Positions 1-8,227 of a DNA stretch of 64,000 nucleotides are shown piece after piece. The position numbers were made by a program, and so were the translations under genes. The DNA lies in contig NZ_JAPCZG010000004.1 of assembly GCF_025938155.1 (NCBI RefSeq), positions 310,001-374,000 on the forward strand. Direction: 5' to 3'. The DNA is from Novosphingobium sp. KCTC 2891. GTDB lineage: Bacteria > Pseudomonadota > Alphaproteobacteria > Sphingomonadales > Sphingomonadaceae. Under the pieces are notes generated by a model. The model had not been told where the DNA came from. It did not search any database and saw only the letters and a list, made by a program, of their open reading frames with translations. The first letter of the stretch is position 1, and every line of letters begins with the position of its first letter.

Positions 1-1
1 C

Positions 2-1351
2 TGGCGCGCTATCTCCAGCGCGCCGCTTCTGACCAGCAACGAAGTGCTGAGCAACGGCACGATCACCACCCTGCTGGGCCAGAAGGCGCAGATCGAAGCG
101 TCGCTCAAGGAAGAACAGAGCCGCCACAAGGACGATTACCCGGCAGTGCTGGGCAAGCGTTCGCAGCTCAAGTCGATCAACGACCAGATCCAGGCAACCG
201 CGAACAACATCAAGAACTCGGTGCGCTCCGACTTTGAAGCGGCCACTGATGCGGAAAACCGCTTGCTTGACCAGGTGCGCAACCTGAAGAACGACACGCT
301 GGCCGAGCAGGACCGGACCGTTCAATATGGCCTGCTGTCGCGCGATGCCGATACCAACCGGCAGGTCTACGAAGGCTTGCTGGAACGCTACAAGAAGCTG
401 AATGCGGTGGCTGGCGTCAGCCTCAGCAATATCTCGGTGATCGACGATGCAGAGGCGCCCGGCGTCCCTTCCTCGCCCAAGCTGTTCCGCAACCTGCTGA
501 TCGGCCTGCTCGCCGGCGGCGCGGCCGCGGCCATGGTCGTGTTCCTGCGCGAACAGTTCAACGACTCGATCCGGGTGCCGGAAGACGTCGAAAACAAGCT
601 CGAAATGGCGCTGCTCGGCGTCATTCCGGGCGCTCGCGACGACGACCCGGACGCCGCGCTGGCAGACCCGAAGTCCGCCGTAACCGAGGCGTACAACTCG
701 CTGCGCGGCTCGCTGATGTATTCGACGTCGGAGGGCCTGCCCAAGGTCATCCAGGTAACCAGCGCGCAGCCGGCGGAAGGCAAGACCACCACCAGTCTTG
801 CCATCGCCACCGGCCTCGCGCGGATGGGCCGCACCGTGCTGCTCATCGACGCGGATCTTCGTCGCCCGTCGGTGCATCGCCGTGTCGAAATCGCCAACGA
901 TGCCGGCCTGTCGACATTGTTGACCTCGCACGCGAACCTTGCGGATATCGCCGTGCAGACCGCACAGCCCAACCTCTCGGTGTTGCCGTCCGGCCCCGTG
1001 CCCCCCAGCCCGACCGAGCTGCTTTCGTCCAACCGCCTGGAGGAACTGCTCCAAGAAGCTGCCCGCCTGTTCGACACGGTGATCGTCGACAGTCCTCCGG
1101 TGCTCGGCCTTGCCGACGCACCGCTGATGTCGGCGCTGGCGGACGGCGTGATCTTCGTGGTCGAGGCCAACCGCAACCGTCGCGGCTCGCTGCGCGGTGC
1201 AATCCGCCGCCTGCGCGCGATGCGCCCGATCATCCTGGGCGCGGTGCTGACCAAGTTCGAGGCCAGCAAGGCGGGTAACCAGTACTATTCCGACTACTAC
1301 GGCTACGACTACTACCAGTACGGCGAAAGCTCGAAGAAGGACGCTGAGTGA
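2..1351 (+). CDS. Wzc-like polysaccharide tyrosine autokinase (BY-kinase), 5' truncated
   Basis: C-terminal part of an inner-membrane polysaccharide co-polymerase with a cytoplasmic bacterial tyrosine kinase domain. The frame is open to the window edge, so the start lies upstream. Visible parts are a coiled-coil periplasmic stretch, one membrane helix (about nt 487-545, IGLLAGGAAAAMVVFL), then a P-loop with Walker A AEGKTTT, Walker A' LLIDADLRRP and Walker B VIVDSPP. The C-terminus is a tyrosine cluster (QYYSDYYGYDYYQYG, eight Tyr), the usual autophosphorylation tail. In this family, cycling of tail phosphorylation controls chain length with Wza and Wzy. It overlaps the next gene at its stop codon (TGATG). 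The family is clear; the missing N-terminus should carry the Wzz domain. Confidence 0.95.
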   Translation, partial: WRAISSAPLLTSNEVLSNGTITTLLGQKAQIEASLKEEQSRHKDDYPAVLGKRSQLKSINDQIQATANNIKNSVRSDFEAATDAENRLLDQVRNLKNDTLAEQDRTVQYGLLSRDADTNRQVYEGLLERYKKLNAVAGVSLSNISVIDDAEAPGVPSSPKLFRNLLIGLLAGGAAAAMVVFLREQFNDSIRVPEDVENKLEMALLGVIPGARDDDPDAALADPKSAVTEAYNSLRGSLMYSTSEGLPKVIQVTSAQPAEGKTTTSLAIATGLARMGRTVLLIDADLRRPSVHRRVEIANDAGLSTLLTSHANLADIAVQTAQPNLSVLPSGPVPPSPTELLSSNRLEELLQEAARLFDTVIVDSPPVLGLADAPLMSALADGVIFVVEANRNRRGSLRGAIRRLRAMRPIILGAVLTKFEASKAGNQYYSDYYGYDYYQYGESSKKDAE

Positions 1352-2553
1352 TGCCATCGGCTGGCCGCAGCAGCAGCCGGGGCAGGACGACGCTGATCGT
1401 CATGTCCTGCCTGGGCTTTGCCGCTGCGGCCACCATCAGCGGGCTGGACCGGATCGGCGGTTCCACCCCCGCTCTCGCCGGCCTGCTCCCCCCGGCGCTC
1501 GCGGCGCAAGCGCTCCGCAACCAGGCCATGAATGCGCAATCGCTGGGCGACAATGACCGCGCGCTCGCGCTGGCCCGCAAGGCGGTAGCACGAACACCGA
1601 TCGAGCCGGGAAGCGCGGCCGTGCTGGGCGCGGCACTCTATGCGAAGGACGACGGCCCGGGTGCCGATCAGGCCTTCCGTGTGGCCGCCCAGATGGGATG
1701 GCGCGTCCCACTGACCCAATTCTACTGGCTCGACGCCTCGCTCGCGGTCAGCGACTATCGCAATGCAGCCGTCCGGCTGGACGCGCTGTTGCGGCAGGAA
1801 CCTGCATTGCTGAGCAATCGCCGCCTGCTCGATCCGCTTGAACGCACGCCAGAAGGCCGCGCCGCGATGGCCGAAAGGCTGGCCGAGCGCCCGGATTGGT
1901 TGCAGCCCTACCTGAGCAACCTGCGCGACACGCCCACCGATATTCTCGCGCTGCGCGGACAGGTGCTTCGCGACATGGCCCGGCAAGGCACGGTCCTCGG
2001 ATGCGAGGCCGTGTCGCCGATGATCGAGCAGCTTATCGCACGCGAGGCCTATGGCGATGCGCAGGCGACGTGGAAGGCGCAGTGCCCTGGCACCGCCGGC
2101 ACGCTCGTGTCGGATGGCAATCTGGCCCACGCCCAGTTGACGCAAACCAGCGCCTCGCTGAGCTGGATGTTCCTGGGGCGCGCGGGCCTGTCGCTCATGC
2201 TGGAAAAGGCAAAGGGACCAGCGCAAGTCGTCGCCGCGGAAGGCAAGCTGGACCGCCCGCGGTCCTTCATGCGCCAGCTCATGCTGCTTCAGCCAGGACG
2301 CTACGAAGTCCGCTGGCGCGCCACCGGGGAGGACGGGAAACCTTCAAGCCGGATTGTCGCGGCGCTTTCGTGCAACCCGGACCCGCGCGATTGGGCCACC
2401 GGGCAATTCGACCGCGCCTCGGGCACCATGTCGGCGACAGTGACCTACGAGGGCAGCTGCGAAGCCGGCTGGCTGGGCTTCGGCCTCGTCCCGGGCGAGG
2501 GCATCGTCCGCCTGGGCGACATTTCGCTACGGAAAGCCGCGCCGCCCCCCTGA
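1351..2553 (+). CDS. TPR-like exopolysaccharide-locus protein with C-terminal beta domain
   Basis: A protein of about 400 aa whose ATG overlaps the stop of the BY-kinase gene, so it is probably co-translated. A GTG one codon earlier is possible. It has an N-terminal hydrophobic segment (IVMSCLGFAAAATISGL), then alanine- and leucine-rich helical repeats resembling TPRs (around residues 50-250), then a C-terminal part predicted to be beta-rich with three spaced cysteines. I do not recognise a catalytic motif. Position suggests an envelope scaffold or assembly factor working with the Wzc homologue. The TPR call is by eye; function is unknown. Confidence 0.75.
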   Translation: MPSAGRSSSRGRTTLIVMSCLGFAAAATISGLDRIGGSTPALAGLLPPALAAQALRNQAMNAQSLGDNDRALALARKAVARTPIEPGSAAVLGAALYAKDDGPGADQAFRVAAQMGWRVPLTQFYWLDASLAVSDYRNAAVRLDALLRQEPALLSNRRLLDPLERTPEGRAAMAERLAERPDWLQPYLSNLRDTPTDILALRGQVLRDMARQGTVLGCEAVSPMIEQLIAREAYGDAQATWKAQCPGTAGTLVSDGNLAHAQLTQTSASLSWMFLGRAGLSLMLEKAKGPAQVVAAEGKLDRPRSFMRQLMLLQPGRYEVRWRATGEDGKPSSRIVAALSCNPDPRDWATGQFDRASGTMSATVTYEGSCEAGWLGFGLVPGEGIVRLGDISLRKAAPPP

Positions 2554-2578
2554 ACCAGAGCCCGGCGCCGGCCTCTCT

Positions 2579-3622
2579 TTACTGGCCGCGCTTGGCGCTG
2601 CGCTCCATGCGGGCACTCATCGTCATGAACGGCAGCAGGCGGCGTGCCACCGCGCGCAACGCCTTCTTGATCCGGAAATAGCGAGCCAATGCCGGCGAGC
2701 TCTTTTCCGCGATGCGCCCGTCGATCAGCTCGATCCGTTCTTCCACACCGTCGCGCGCAAGGATCGACGCCCCCGCGAGCGTGGCGAAGTGGGCATTGTC
2801 CTGCCCGATCAGTCCGCCGCAGCAGGACAGCAGATAGATGTTCTTGAACGCCACCCGGGTCTCCTGATCGACCAGTTCGGGCGCCTCCAGCAGCATCTTG
2901 TGGTTGGCGTTGTTGTAGCGCTGCTCCTCCGTATCGAAAATCAGCTTCACCCCCGGAGGGCAGACGATCTCCTGCGGAGCGTCGGGGCTGTCGCTGGCGA
3001 GGAACAACGAGGTGAACGGCCAGCGCTCGTGCATCGCGGCAATCCGGCGGTTGAACTCGGCCGCCGGCACGAATGCGGTCTCGACCGCTTTGTCGCCCCG
3101 CCGGAAATGGATGCCAAGCGTATCGTGGCCGATGCCCAGGCGCTGTTGCTGCTCCTCGCAATAGGCACGCATCGCGGCGGTAGGCTTCATCCAGTTGAAC
3201 AGGAACCCTTCCAGAGCCAGCCGGTCGGGCACCAAGACACCGGTTTCGCGGTGGATGCGCTCCAGCAGGATGGCATCGAGCGAACGCGCGTGAACCGCAA
3301 CGCGCGCCGGATCGTAGCAGACGATCGGATCGTCCTGCTCCGCGGTGACATCAACCAGCGGCAGCGCCTTGAGATCGCCCGCAAGCGCCACCGGAAGGTG
3401 CATCGGCTCAAAGGTCTGGCCATAGGGGGCATCGTCAACACCGATGAAAACGGCCTTGCGGCCAAGCGCCAGCGCGAGAGTCAGGGTCTGGACCCGCCCG
3501 GTGACCTGGCCACCCAGGCCGCAGGCCACCGGCAGGAACAGGATCTGCTTGTCCGTGCCCCCCGCCTGGAGCTGGTCGAGCTTCCGCGCCAGTCGCGCCG
3601 TCATGTCGGAATTGCCGTTCAC
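2579..3622 (-). CDS. FUT8/NodZ-like (GT23-type) fucosyltransferase
   Basis: A 347-aa protein with no membrane segment. Residues around 170 read GIHFRRGDK followed by a TAF.PAAEF pattern, closely matching the donor-binding HxRRxDK motif of alpha-1,6-fucosyltransferases (FUT8) and rhizobial NodZ. Later blocks SLFLASDSP and LLSCCGGLIGQDNAHFATLA match the other two conserved regions of that superfamily. It would use GDP-L-fucose, and the same locus encodes Gmd (17990-19063) and GDP-fucose synthase (15548-16507). Start is GTG with a GGCGGTAAG-like ribosome site. It is last in a leftward run of glycan genes and converges on the TPR-like gene. Acceptor is unknown. The superfamily call is firm by motif; fucose specificity is inferred. 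Confidence 0.7.
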   Translation of the reverse strand: MNGNSDMTARLARKLDQLQAGGTDKQILFLPVACGLGGQVTGRVQTLTLALALGRKAVFIGVDDAPYGQTFEPMHLPVALAGDLKALPLVDVTAEQDDPIVCYDPARVAVHARSLDAILLERIHRETGVLVPDRLALEGFLFNWMKPTAAMRAYCEEQQQRLGIGHDTLGIHFRRGDKAVETAFVPAAEFNRRIAAMHERWPFTSLFLASDSPDAPQEIVCPPGVKLIFDTEEQRYNNANHKMLLEAPELVDQETRVAFKNIYLLSCCGGLIGQDNAHFATLAGASILARDGVEERIELIDGRIAEKSSPALARYFRIKKALRAVARRLLPFMTMSARMERSAKRGQ

Positions 3623-3689
3623 TGCTTACCGCCTTTGCAAGGATTGCGGACCGGATAGCGCCCGGTGGGAATGGATGCAGCGCCGATCG

Positions 3690-4562
3690 TCATGCCGGCC
3701 GCGCCGAAATGGCCTGCGCCAGAAAAGCGGACAGCACCGTCACCCCGTGCGCGTTCGGATGGATGAAATCGCCGTAGCAATGGGCACCCCACTGCGGGCA
3801 TTCGCCCAGATCGATGAGATGGATGCCGGGGCGTATCTCTGCCAGTTGCTGCCAGAACGGCTCGGCCGACGTGTCCTCGTTCCGCATCGGATAGCGGACG
3901 ATGACGATCATGCCCTCGAACTGATCGGCCATGGTCTTGAAGCGGGCCAGCGTCGCTGCGCGCAGTTCGGGCTTGCGGCGTTTTTCCGGCTTCGGGCGGT
4001 AGCCCGGCCACCAGCGCGGATTCTTGCGATAAAGCTGCCGGCGCACCAGCCAGAGCGTGAGCCAGAGCGGGTTGCGGGTGGGGAACGAAAGTTCGTTTTC
4101 CCCCTCGCCGATCGTGTCGAAATCGCCGCTGTTCGCCAGCCAAACCAGCCGCCGCGCCTTCTGCCAGTCAGGCATCTGCGCAAGCGCTTCCAACTCGTTG
4201 GTCAGCGCCCATCCGTGCGATGCGACGGGATAGACGCACTCCCCGGTCGATGCAGCGACCTGAACCGCCAGAGTCTGCGACTGGTCCAGCTTGAACCCGC
4301 CATCGACGATGCTGTCGCCCAGCAGGATGGTGCCTCCAGCAAGACTGCCGATGTCGGCTTCCATGCGCATTCCCAGCCGGTTGTAGGACCAGCCGTAGCG
4401 GTTCCGGAAGCGGCCCTTCTGGCTGGAGCCCATGCGATAGACCGAGCGGGGATCGCGCGCGAACAGCGGGAAGTCACCCACGCCCGCCCGTCGCAACGCT
4501 ATATCGATCGCCGCAGCCGCCACCACCGCAGCAACAAGCGCCATTCCCAGGATCTCGGTCAT
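3690..4562 (-). CDS. SGNH/GDSL-like membrane-anchored protein
   Basis: A 290-aa protein starting MTEILGMAL with an N-terminal hydrophobic helix (about residues 5-22), so probably membrane-anchored with the rest outside or at the membrane face. LLGDSIVDGG near residue 75 is a GDS block carrying the nucleophilic serine, and DFIHPNAHG near the C-terminus supplies the Asp-x-x-His block of SGNH hydrolases. Such proteins in polysaccharide loci usually add or remove acetyl groups. It lies between two glycosyltransferase genes on the same strand. A longer open frame upstream has shadow-like composition, so the ATG at 4562 is preferred. Esterase versus acyltransferase cannot be decided. Confidence 0.75.
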   Translation of the reverse strand: MTEILGMALVAAVVAAAAIDIALRRAGVGDFPLFARDPRSVYRMGSSQKGRFRNRYGWSYNRLGMRMEADIGSLAGGTILLGDSIVDGGFKLDQSQTLAVQVAASTGECVYPVASHGWALTNELEALAQMPDWQKARRLVWLANSGDFDTIGEGENELSFPTRNPLWLTLWLVRRQLYRKNPRWWPGYRPKPEKRRKPELRAATLARFKTMADQFEGMIVIVRYPMRNEDTSAEPFWQQLAEIRPGIHLIDLGECPQWGAHCYGDFIHPNAHGVTVLSAFLAQAISARPA

Positions 4563-4593
4563 GGGGTGTCCTCCCTGGCAGCGGCGCCGCCCT

Positions 4594-5601
4594 TCATGAC
4601 ATCCCCAGCGCGGCCCGCAGCCGGCGGATGCTTTCCTCGCCTTGCAGGCGCGCACGCTCTGCCGCGCGGTTGAGGTCCTGCCGGGGCGGGATCTGCGCGA
4701 AATCAGCCGCTTCGGGATCGCCATCATAGGCGATGTGGGCCAGTTCCTCCATCTCGCAGAAACGATGGATGAGAGATCCCTTGCGGACCACCACCGGAAT
4801 GCCGAGCTGAATGGCTCGTCCGAAAATGCCCGAGGCCTGATCGTAGTCCGGCGAATAACTGCACCAGACCAGATCGGCGCTGGCATAGAGATCGAGCAGT
4901 TCCTCGTGATCGATGAAGCGCGCGTAGCCAAGGCCGCCCGCCTGCTCGAATGCCGCCATTTCCTCCGACAGCTGCCCGGCAACGACGCCGCCAAACACGA
5001 ACAGGCATTGCGCGCGCAGGTCCGGCCGCCGGGTGTAGAGGTTCACGAACTGGTCGAAGCCCTTGTCGCGATCCTGCCGACCGACCGCGCAGCAGATCGC
5101 GCGCCCAGCGGCGCGCGCGCGCATTTCACCAGCGAAACTTCCCTCCTGCCGCCCTTCCAGCGCAGGTTCCGGATAGAGGAAATCCCAGAACTGGAGGTCA
5201 TAGATCCAGTGTGCGGCGATGGAATCGAAGCGCGGTTCGACCGAAAACGGCAGGATGGTGAAGGTCCCCACCGTGGGAATCCGGCGCAGCAGTTCCAGGA
5301 AGAACCGCTTCACCCGGAGCCGACCCGACGTTCCTTCGATGACCGGCAGCGGACGCATCAGGAATCCGGCGGTGTGCCGCCCCAGCATGGCCCGGAAAAG
5401 GCAGAGCAGCACATAGCGGGACAGCGAAGCCTCGATCTGCGCAATCAGCACCGGGCGGCGCGCGAACAACGCCTTGATCATCGAGCCGGTGCGCTCGATC
5501 CCGATCAGCCGATGCAGGACGGCATAGTATTCGCCGCGGTGGCCGTTGTCGCCGCCGTAGCTGTCATAGAGGATGACGGGAGGAAGCGATGCGTCAGTCA
5601 T
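4594..5601 (-). CDS. GT-B glycosyltransferase of unassigned family
   Basis: A 335-aa protein with a GT-B-like C-terminal half: CCAVGRQDRDKGFDQF (donor-domain start), LFVFGGVVAG, ELLDLYASADLVWCSYSP and a final loop DQASGIFGRAIQLGIPVVV. That loop sits where GT4 enzymes carry the E-x7-E motif, but the glutamates are replaced by Gln or Asp, which is unusual. The N-terminal half has hydrophobic patches compatible with peripheral membrane binding. It sits 31 nt from the SGNH gene and 27 nt from the pyruvyltransferase gene in one leftward operon, so it probably adds one sugar to the lipid-linked repeat unit. Donor and acceptor are unknown. Confidence 0.75.
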   Translation of the reverse strand: MTDASLPPVILYDSYGGDNGHRGEYYAVLHRLIGIERTGSMIKALFARRPVLIAQIEASLSRYVLLCLFRAMLGRHTAGFLMRPLPVIEGTSGRLRVKRFFLELLRRIPTVGTFTILPFSVEPRFDSIAAHWIYDLQFWDFLYPEPALEGRQEGSFAGEMRARAAGRAICCAVGRQDRDKGFDQFVNLYTRRPDLRAQCLFVFGGVVAGQLSEEMAAFEQAGGLGYARFIDHEELLDLYASADLVWCSYSPDYDQASGIFGRAIQLGIPVVVRKGSLIHRFCEMEELAHIAYDGDPEAADFAQIPPRQDLNRAAERARLQGEESIRRLRAALGMS

Positions 5602-5628
5602 GATGGCGGTCTGTGAACTCCGGGATCG

Positions 5629-6885
5629 TCATGGCCGCCGCGCACGAAGCAACACCTCGCGCAGCTGCGGCTGCGTGGCGCGGTAGTGCTCCACCGCCAA
5701 ACGCACACGCGCGGACGCACCGGACCTGTCGTCGAGCTTCGCGATGGCCAGTTGTTCTGCCCGACCGGCATCGAACTCGTTGATTTCCACAACGTCGCTC
5801 TCCAGCCCGAGCTTTTCCATGATGTAGGCCGTCTTGGGGAGGTACGAGATCGCCACGACCGGCCGGAAGGCCATCATGGCGAAAATGCAAGAATGGAAAC
5901 GCGTTCCGATGAAGCATTCCGATCGCCCGATCATGGCTCGCAGGATCGGCGGCTCGTGATTGACCTCGTTCACCAGCGCAGCGTCGCCCGCCATCCGGGC
6001 CACTTCGCGAACCGCATCGAGGTCGCTTGACACCTGGTTGAACAGCACCGTGCGCAATCCGAAGCGGGCGTGCAGGTTGCGGATGACTTGCGCCATGCCC
6101 TCGAAGTAGCGCTGACGCAGGCGGGTCTGTTCGGGCAGATTGGGGAAGGTCCAGTCCACCACGGTCGCACCGATGAACGCCTCTCCGGGGGACACCCCAA
6201 TTTCTGCAAGTGCGGTGGCCACACCCTCCGCGTCGGTATCGACATGGTCGTCCCAGAACGCACTGTCGCCGGTCTCGATGATCCGGTCGCGCGGCAGGTC
6301 CAGTTCGTTGGCAAGGAAATCGTAGGAGTAGCCTTCGCGAACGCACAGTGCATCGCAGTGCACCAGCACTGCACGTGCCATCTTGCGGGCAATTGGCGAC
6401 GAAAGCGGCCCGACGCTCTGCGGCGCCAGTATGACGCGTGCGCCCACCCGCGTGCCCATCATGATGTGAAACAGCGCGATGACGTAGGCCAGGTTGGTGT
6501 CGTGGATGTATCCACCCGGCGCGCTTATCACCACGTCAGCCGATCGGTATGCCGCAACCGTGCGCCGCTGCTCGGCGGACAGAAACCGCGATGCCCAATC
6601 GAACCCGGGCACCGTCGCCGCCCAGGCAAGCGCCAGATAAGCCAGCGAAAGCAGGCGCCCCAGCGGTCCCCGGATGGCGGAATTGCCGATGCGCTCGCTC
6701 CAGTCCACGCCGGGATGGATCGCCCGCACGGCGTCCAGCCCTTCAAACGCGGCGGCGGAGATCCGGGCATCGGGATCGACCGCGCGGATTTCGGCGATGC
6801 ACTGGTCAAGCAGCACCGAATCGCCGCGATTGGAACGGCCGAATGCGTTGACGATCAGGTAGTGGCGGGGCGCGGTATTGCTCAC
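5629..6885 (-). CDS. polysaccharide pyruvyl transferase family protein
   Basis: A 418-aa protein of the WcaK/AmsJ/CsaB family, which transfers pyruvate from phosphoenolpyruvate to sugars as a ketal, adding negative charge. Signature features are an N-terminal NRGDSVLLDQ block, ISAPGGYIHD, LAPQSVGP, and a C-terminal RFHSCIFAMMAFRPVVAISY block with the conserved Arg and His. Start is GTG inside a GTGA overlap with the upstream glycosyltransferase gene (6882-6885), indicating coupled translation. Length is normal for the family. Some relatives have other roles, so pyruvylation is the likely rather than proven reaction. Confidence 0.88.
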   Translation of the reverse strand: MSNTAPRHYLIVNAFGRSNRGDSVLLDQCIAEIRAVDPDARISAAAFEGLDAVRAIHPGVDWSERIGNSAIRGPLGRLLSLAYLALAWAATVPGFDWASRFLSAEQRRTVAAYRSADVVISAPGGYIHDTNLAYVIALFHIMMGTRVGARVILAPQSVGPLSSPIARKMARAVLVHCDALCVREGYSYDFLANELDLPRDRIIETGDSAFWDDHVDTDAEGVATALAEIGVSPGEAFIGATVVDWTFPNLPEQTRLRQRYFEGMAQVIRNLHARFGLRTVLFNQVSSDLDAVREVARMAGDAALVNEVNHEPPILRAMIGRSECFIGTRFHSCIFAMMAFRPVVAISYLPKTAYIMEKLGLESDVVEINEFDAGRAEQLAIAKLDDRSGASARVRLAVEHYRATQPQLREVLLRARRP

Positions 6886-8087
6886 GCGGCGAAAGCCTTG
6901 CTGGCGGCGCTTGCCGCGGGATCGGAAGGGTGCGCGCCCACCAGCCGGGCGACCGCGCCGGAGAAGGCCGGAAGGCCCCAGCGCTCCATCGTCCCGGCGG
7001 CGGCATCGCCCAGCGAACGGCGCAGGTCATCGTTCGCGACCAGCTCGCGCAGCGCATCGACGGCGATCTGCGCATTTCCGGGATCGAAGACGTATCCGTT
7101 CTTGCCGTGGACCACGATTTCTCCGGCCACGCCGCAGCGGCGGGTCACGATGCATGGCACGCCGATGGCCTGCGCTTCGTTCACGCAGAGCCCCCACTGG
7201 TCGTATTCCGAAGCGAGGATGAGCGCATCCGCGCGGGCATAAAACAGCGGCATCAGCGTGTTGCGCACATTGCGATGATGGCAAAGTGCGTCCGCGATGC
7301 CCAGCGCGCGCGCCTGTTCGTGGATTTCCCTGTCCAGGGGGCCGGAGCCGATCAGCAGCAATCTGACGCCGCGCGCGGCCACGCCGCTTTCCGCGAAGAT
7401 CCGCAGCGCGAGATCGACCCGCTTGCGGTCGATCAGCCGCGATACGCACAGCACATAGCGCTCCGGCAGCAGCCCCTTGCGCACCAGCCAGCCGGCCCGC
7501 GGCAGAAGCTTCTCCGCCCGGCGCCGGAAGAACGCATTGTCGATCACGTCGAAGCCGATTTCGATCGGTCCCTTCATGCCGAGTGAACGGAAGTAGTCGC
7601 GGTGGCGCCCGCCAGCGACAAGCGCGCCATCGAAGCCGCGCAGGACCGCGCTTTTGACAAGCTCGCCGCGCCGCGAACGTGGTTGATCGTCCGCTTTGCT
7701 GTCCGCCATGAAGAAGATCGGCACGCGAAACAGGTTGGCATAGGCCAGCGCCACGGCCGAAAGGCGGTCCGAATAGCCGATGGTGAAGATATGCGAAGGC
7801 CGCTGCCGCATCAGCGCGCGCCACAGCGCCCACTCGGTCTGCACGGCGCGTCCCGCCGTGTGCAGGCGGATGTGCCCCACGCCGCGCAGCAGCGTATCTG
7901 CCCGGCGCTGCTTGTGGGTGTAAAGCCGCACGCCGGTCGCCGGTTCGATCACGGTCACACGATCGCCCGACGCGGCCAGCGAAGAGGCGCAGTGGTTCAG
8001 CCGTGCCGCGTGATATTCACCGACATTGTTGATGATGAAGCAGATGTGCCTTGCCACTTTGCACCCGATAAGACGTCGACGGACCAC
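6882..8087 (-). CDS. GT4-like glycosyltransferase
   Basis: A GT-B glycosyltransferase of about 400 aa. The N-terminus has HICFIINNVGEYHAARL. The donor domain has YVLCVSRLIDRKRVDLAL, LLLIGSGPLDREI and ADALILASEYDQWGLCVNEA, where the first acid of the usual E-x7-E is Asp. The listed start is a GTG at 8087; an equally good GTG lies at 8057, directly before ARHICF. No strong ribosome site separates them. It is the first gene of a leftward group with the pyruvyltransferase, and a candidate promoter lies at 8140-8166. Sugar specificity cannot be read. Confidence 0.85.
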   Translation of the reverse strand: MVRRRLIGCKVARHICFIINNVGEYHAARLNHCASSLAASGDRVTVIEPATGVRLYTHKQRRADTLLRGVGHIRLHTAGRAVQTEWALWRALMRQRPSHIFTIGYSDRLSAVALAYANLFRVPIFFMADSKADDQPRSRRGELVKSAVLRGFDGALVAGGRHRDYFRSLGMKGPIEIGFDVIDNAFFRRRAEKLLPRAGWLVRKGLLPERYVLCVSRLIDRKRVDLALRIFAESGVAARGVRLLLIGSGPLDREIHEQARALGIADALCHHRNVRNTLMPLFYARADALILASEYDQWGLCVNEAQAIGVPCIVTRRCGVAGEIVVHGKNGYVFDPGNAQIAVDALRELVANDDLRRSLGDAAAGTMERWGLPAFSGAVARLVGAHPSDPAASAASKAFAA

Positions 8088-8139
8088 GCCCCCCGGACGG
8101 GTGAACGACGGCGATCCAAGGTTGCGTTTCGCACTTGCA

Positions 8140-8166
8140 GTCTAGAAGTTTGAGCCATCGGGTAAA
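8140..8166 (-). promoter_or_regulatory. candidate promoter for the leftward glycosyltransferase group
   Basis: On the minus strand TTTACC (8166-8161) is followed after 15 nt by CTAGAC (8145-8140), in an AT-richer patch upstream of the gene starting at 8087. The same CTAGAC with a 15-nt spacer to TTGCAC lies upstream of gmd (19103-19129). Similarity to known promoters is weak; this is inferred from position and recurrence. Confidence 0.25.
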
Positions 8167-8227
8167 CATTTATTTGCAGTGCAGCACAAACCCGCCGACT
8201 TCCGCAACATAGCCGGCGGCAGAAGTG

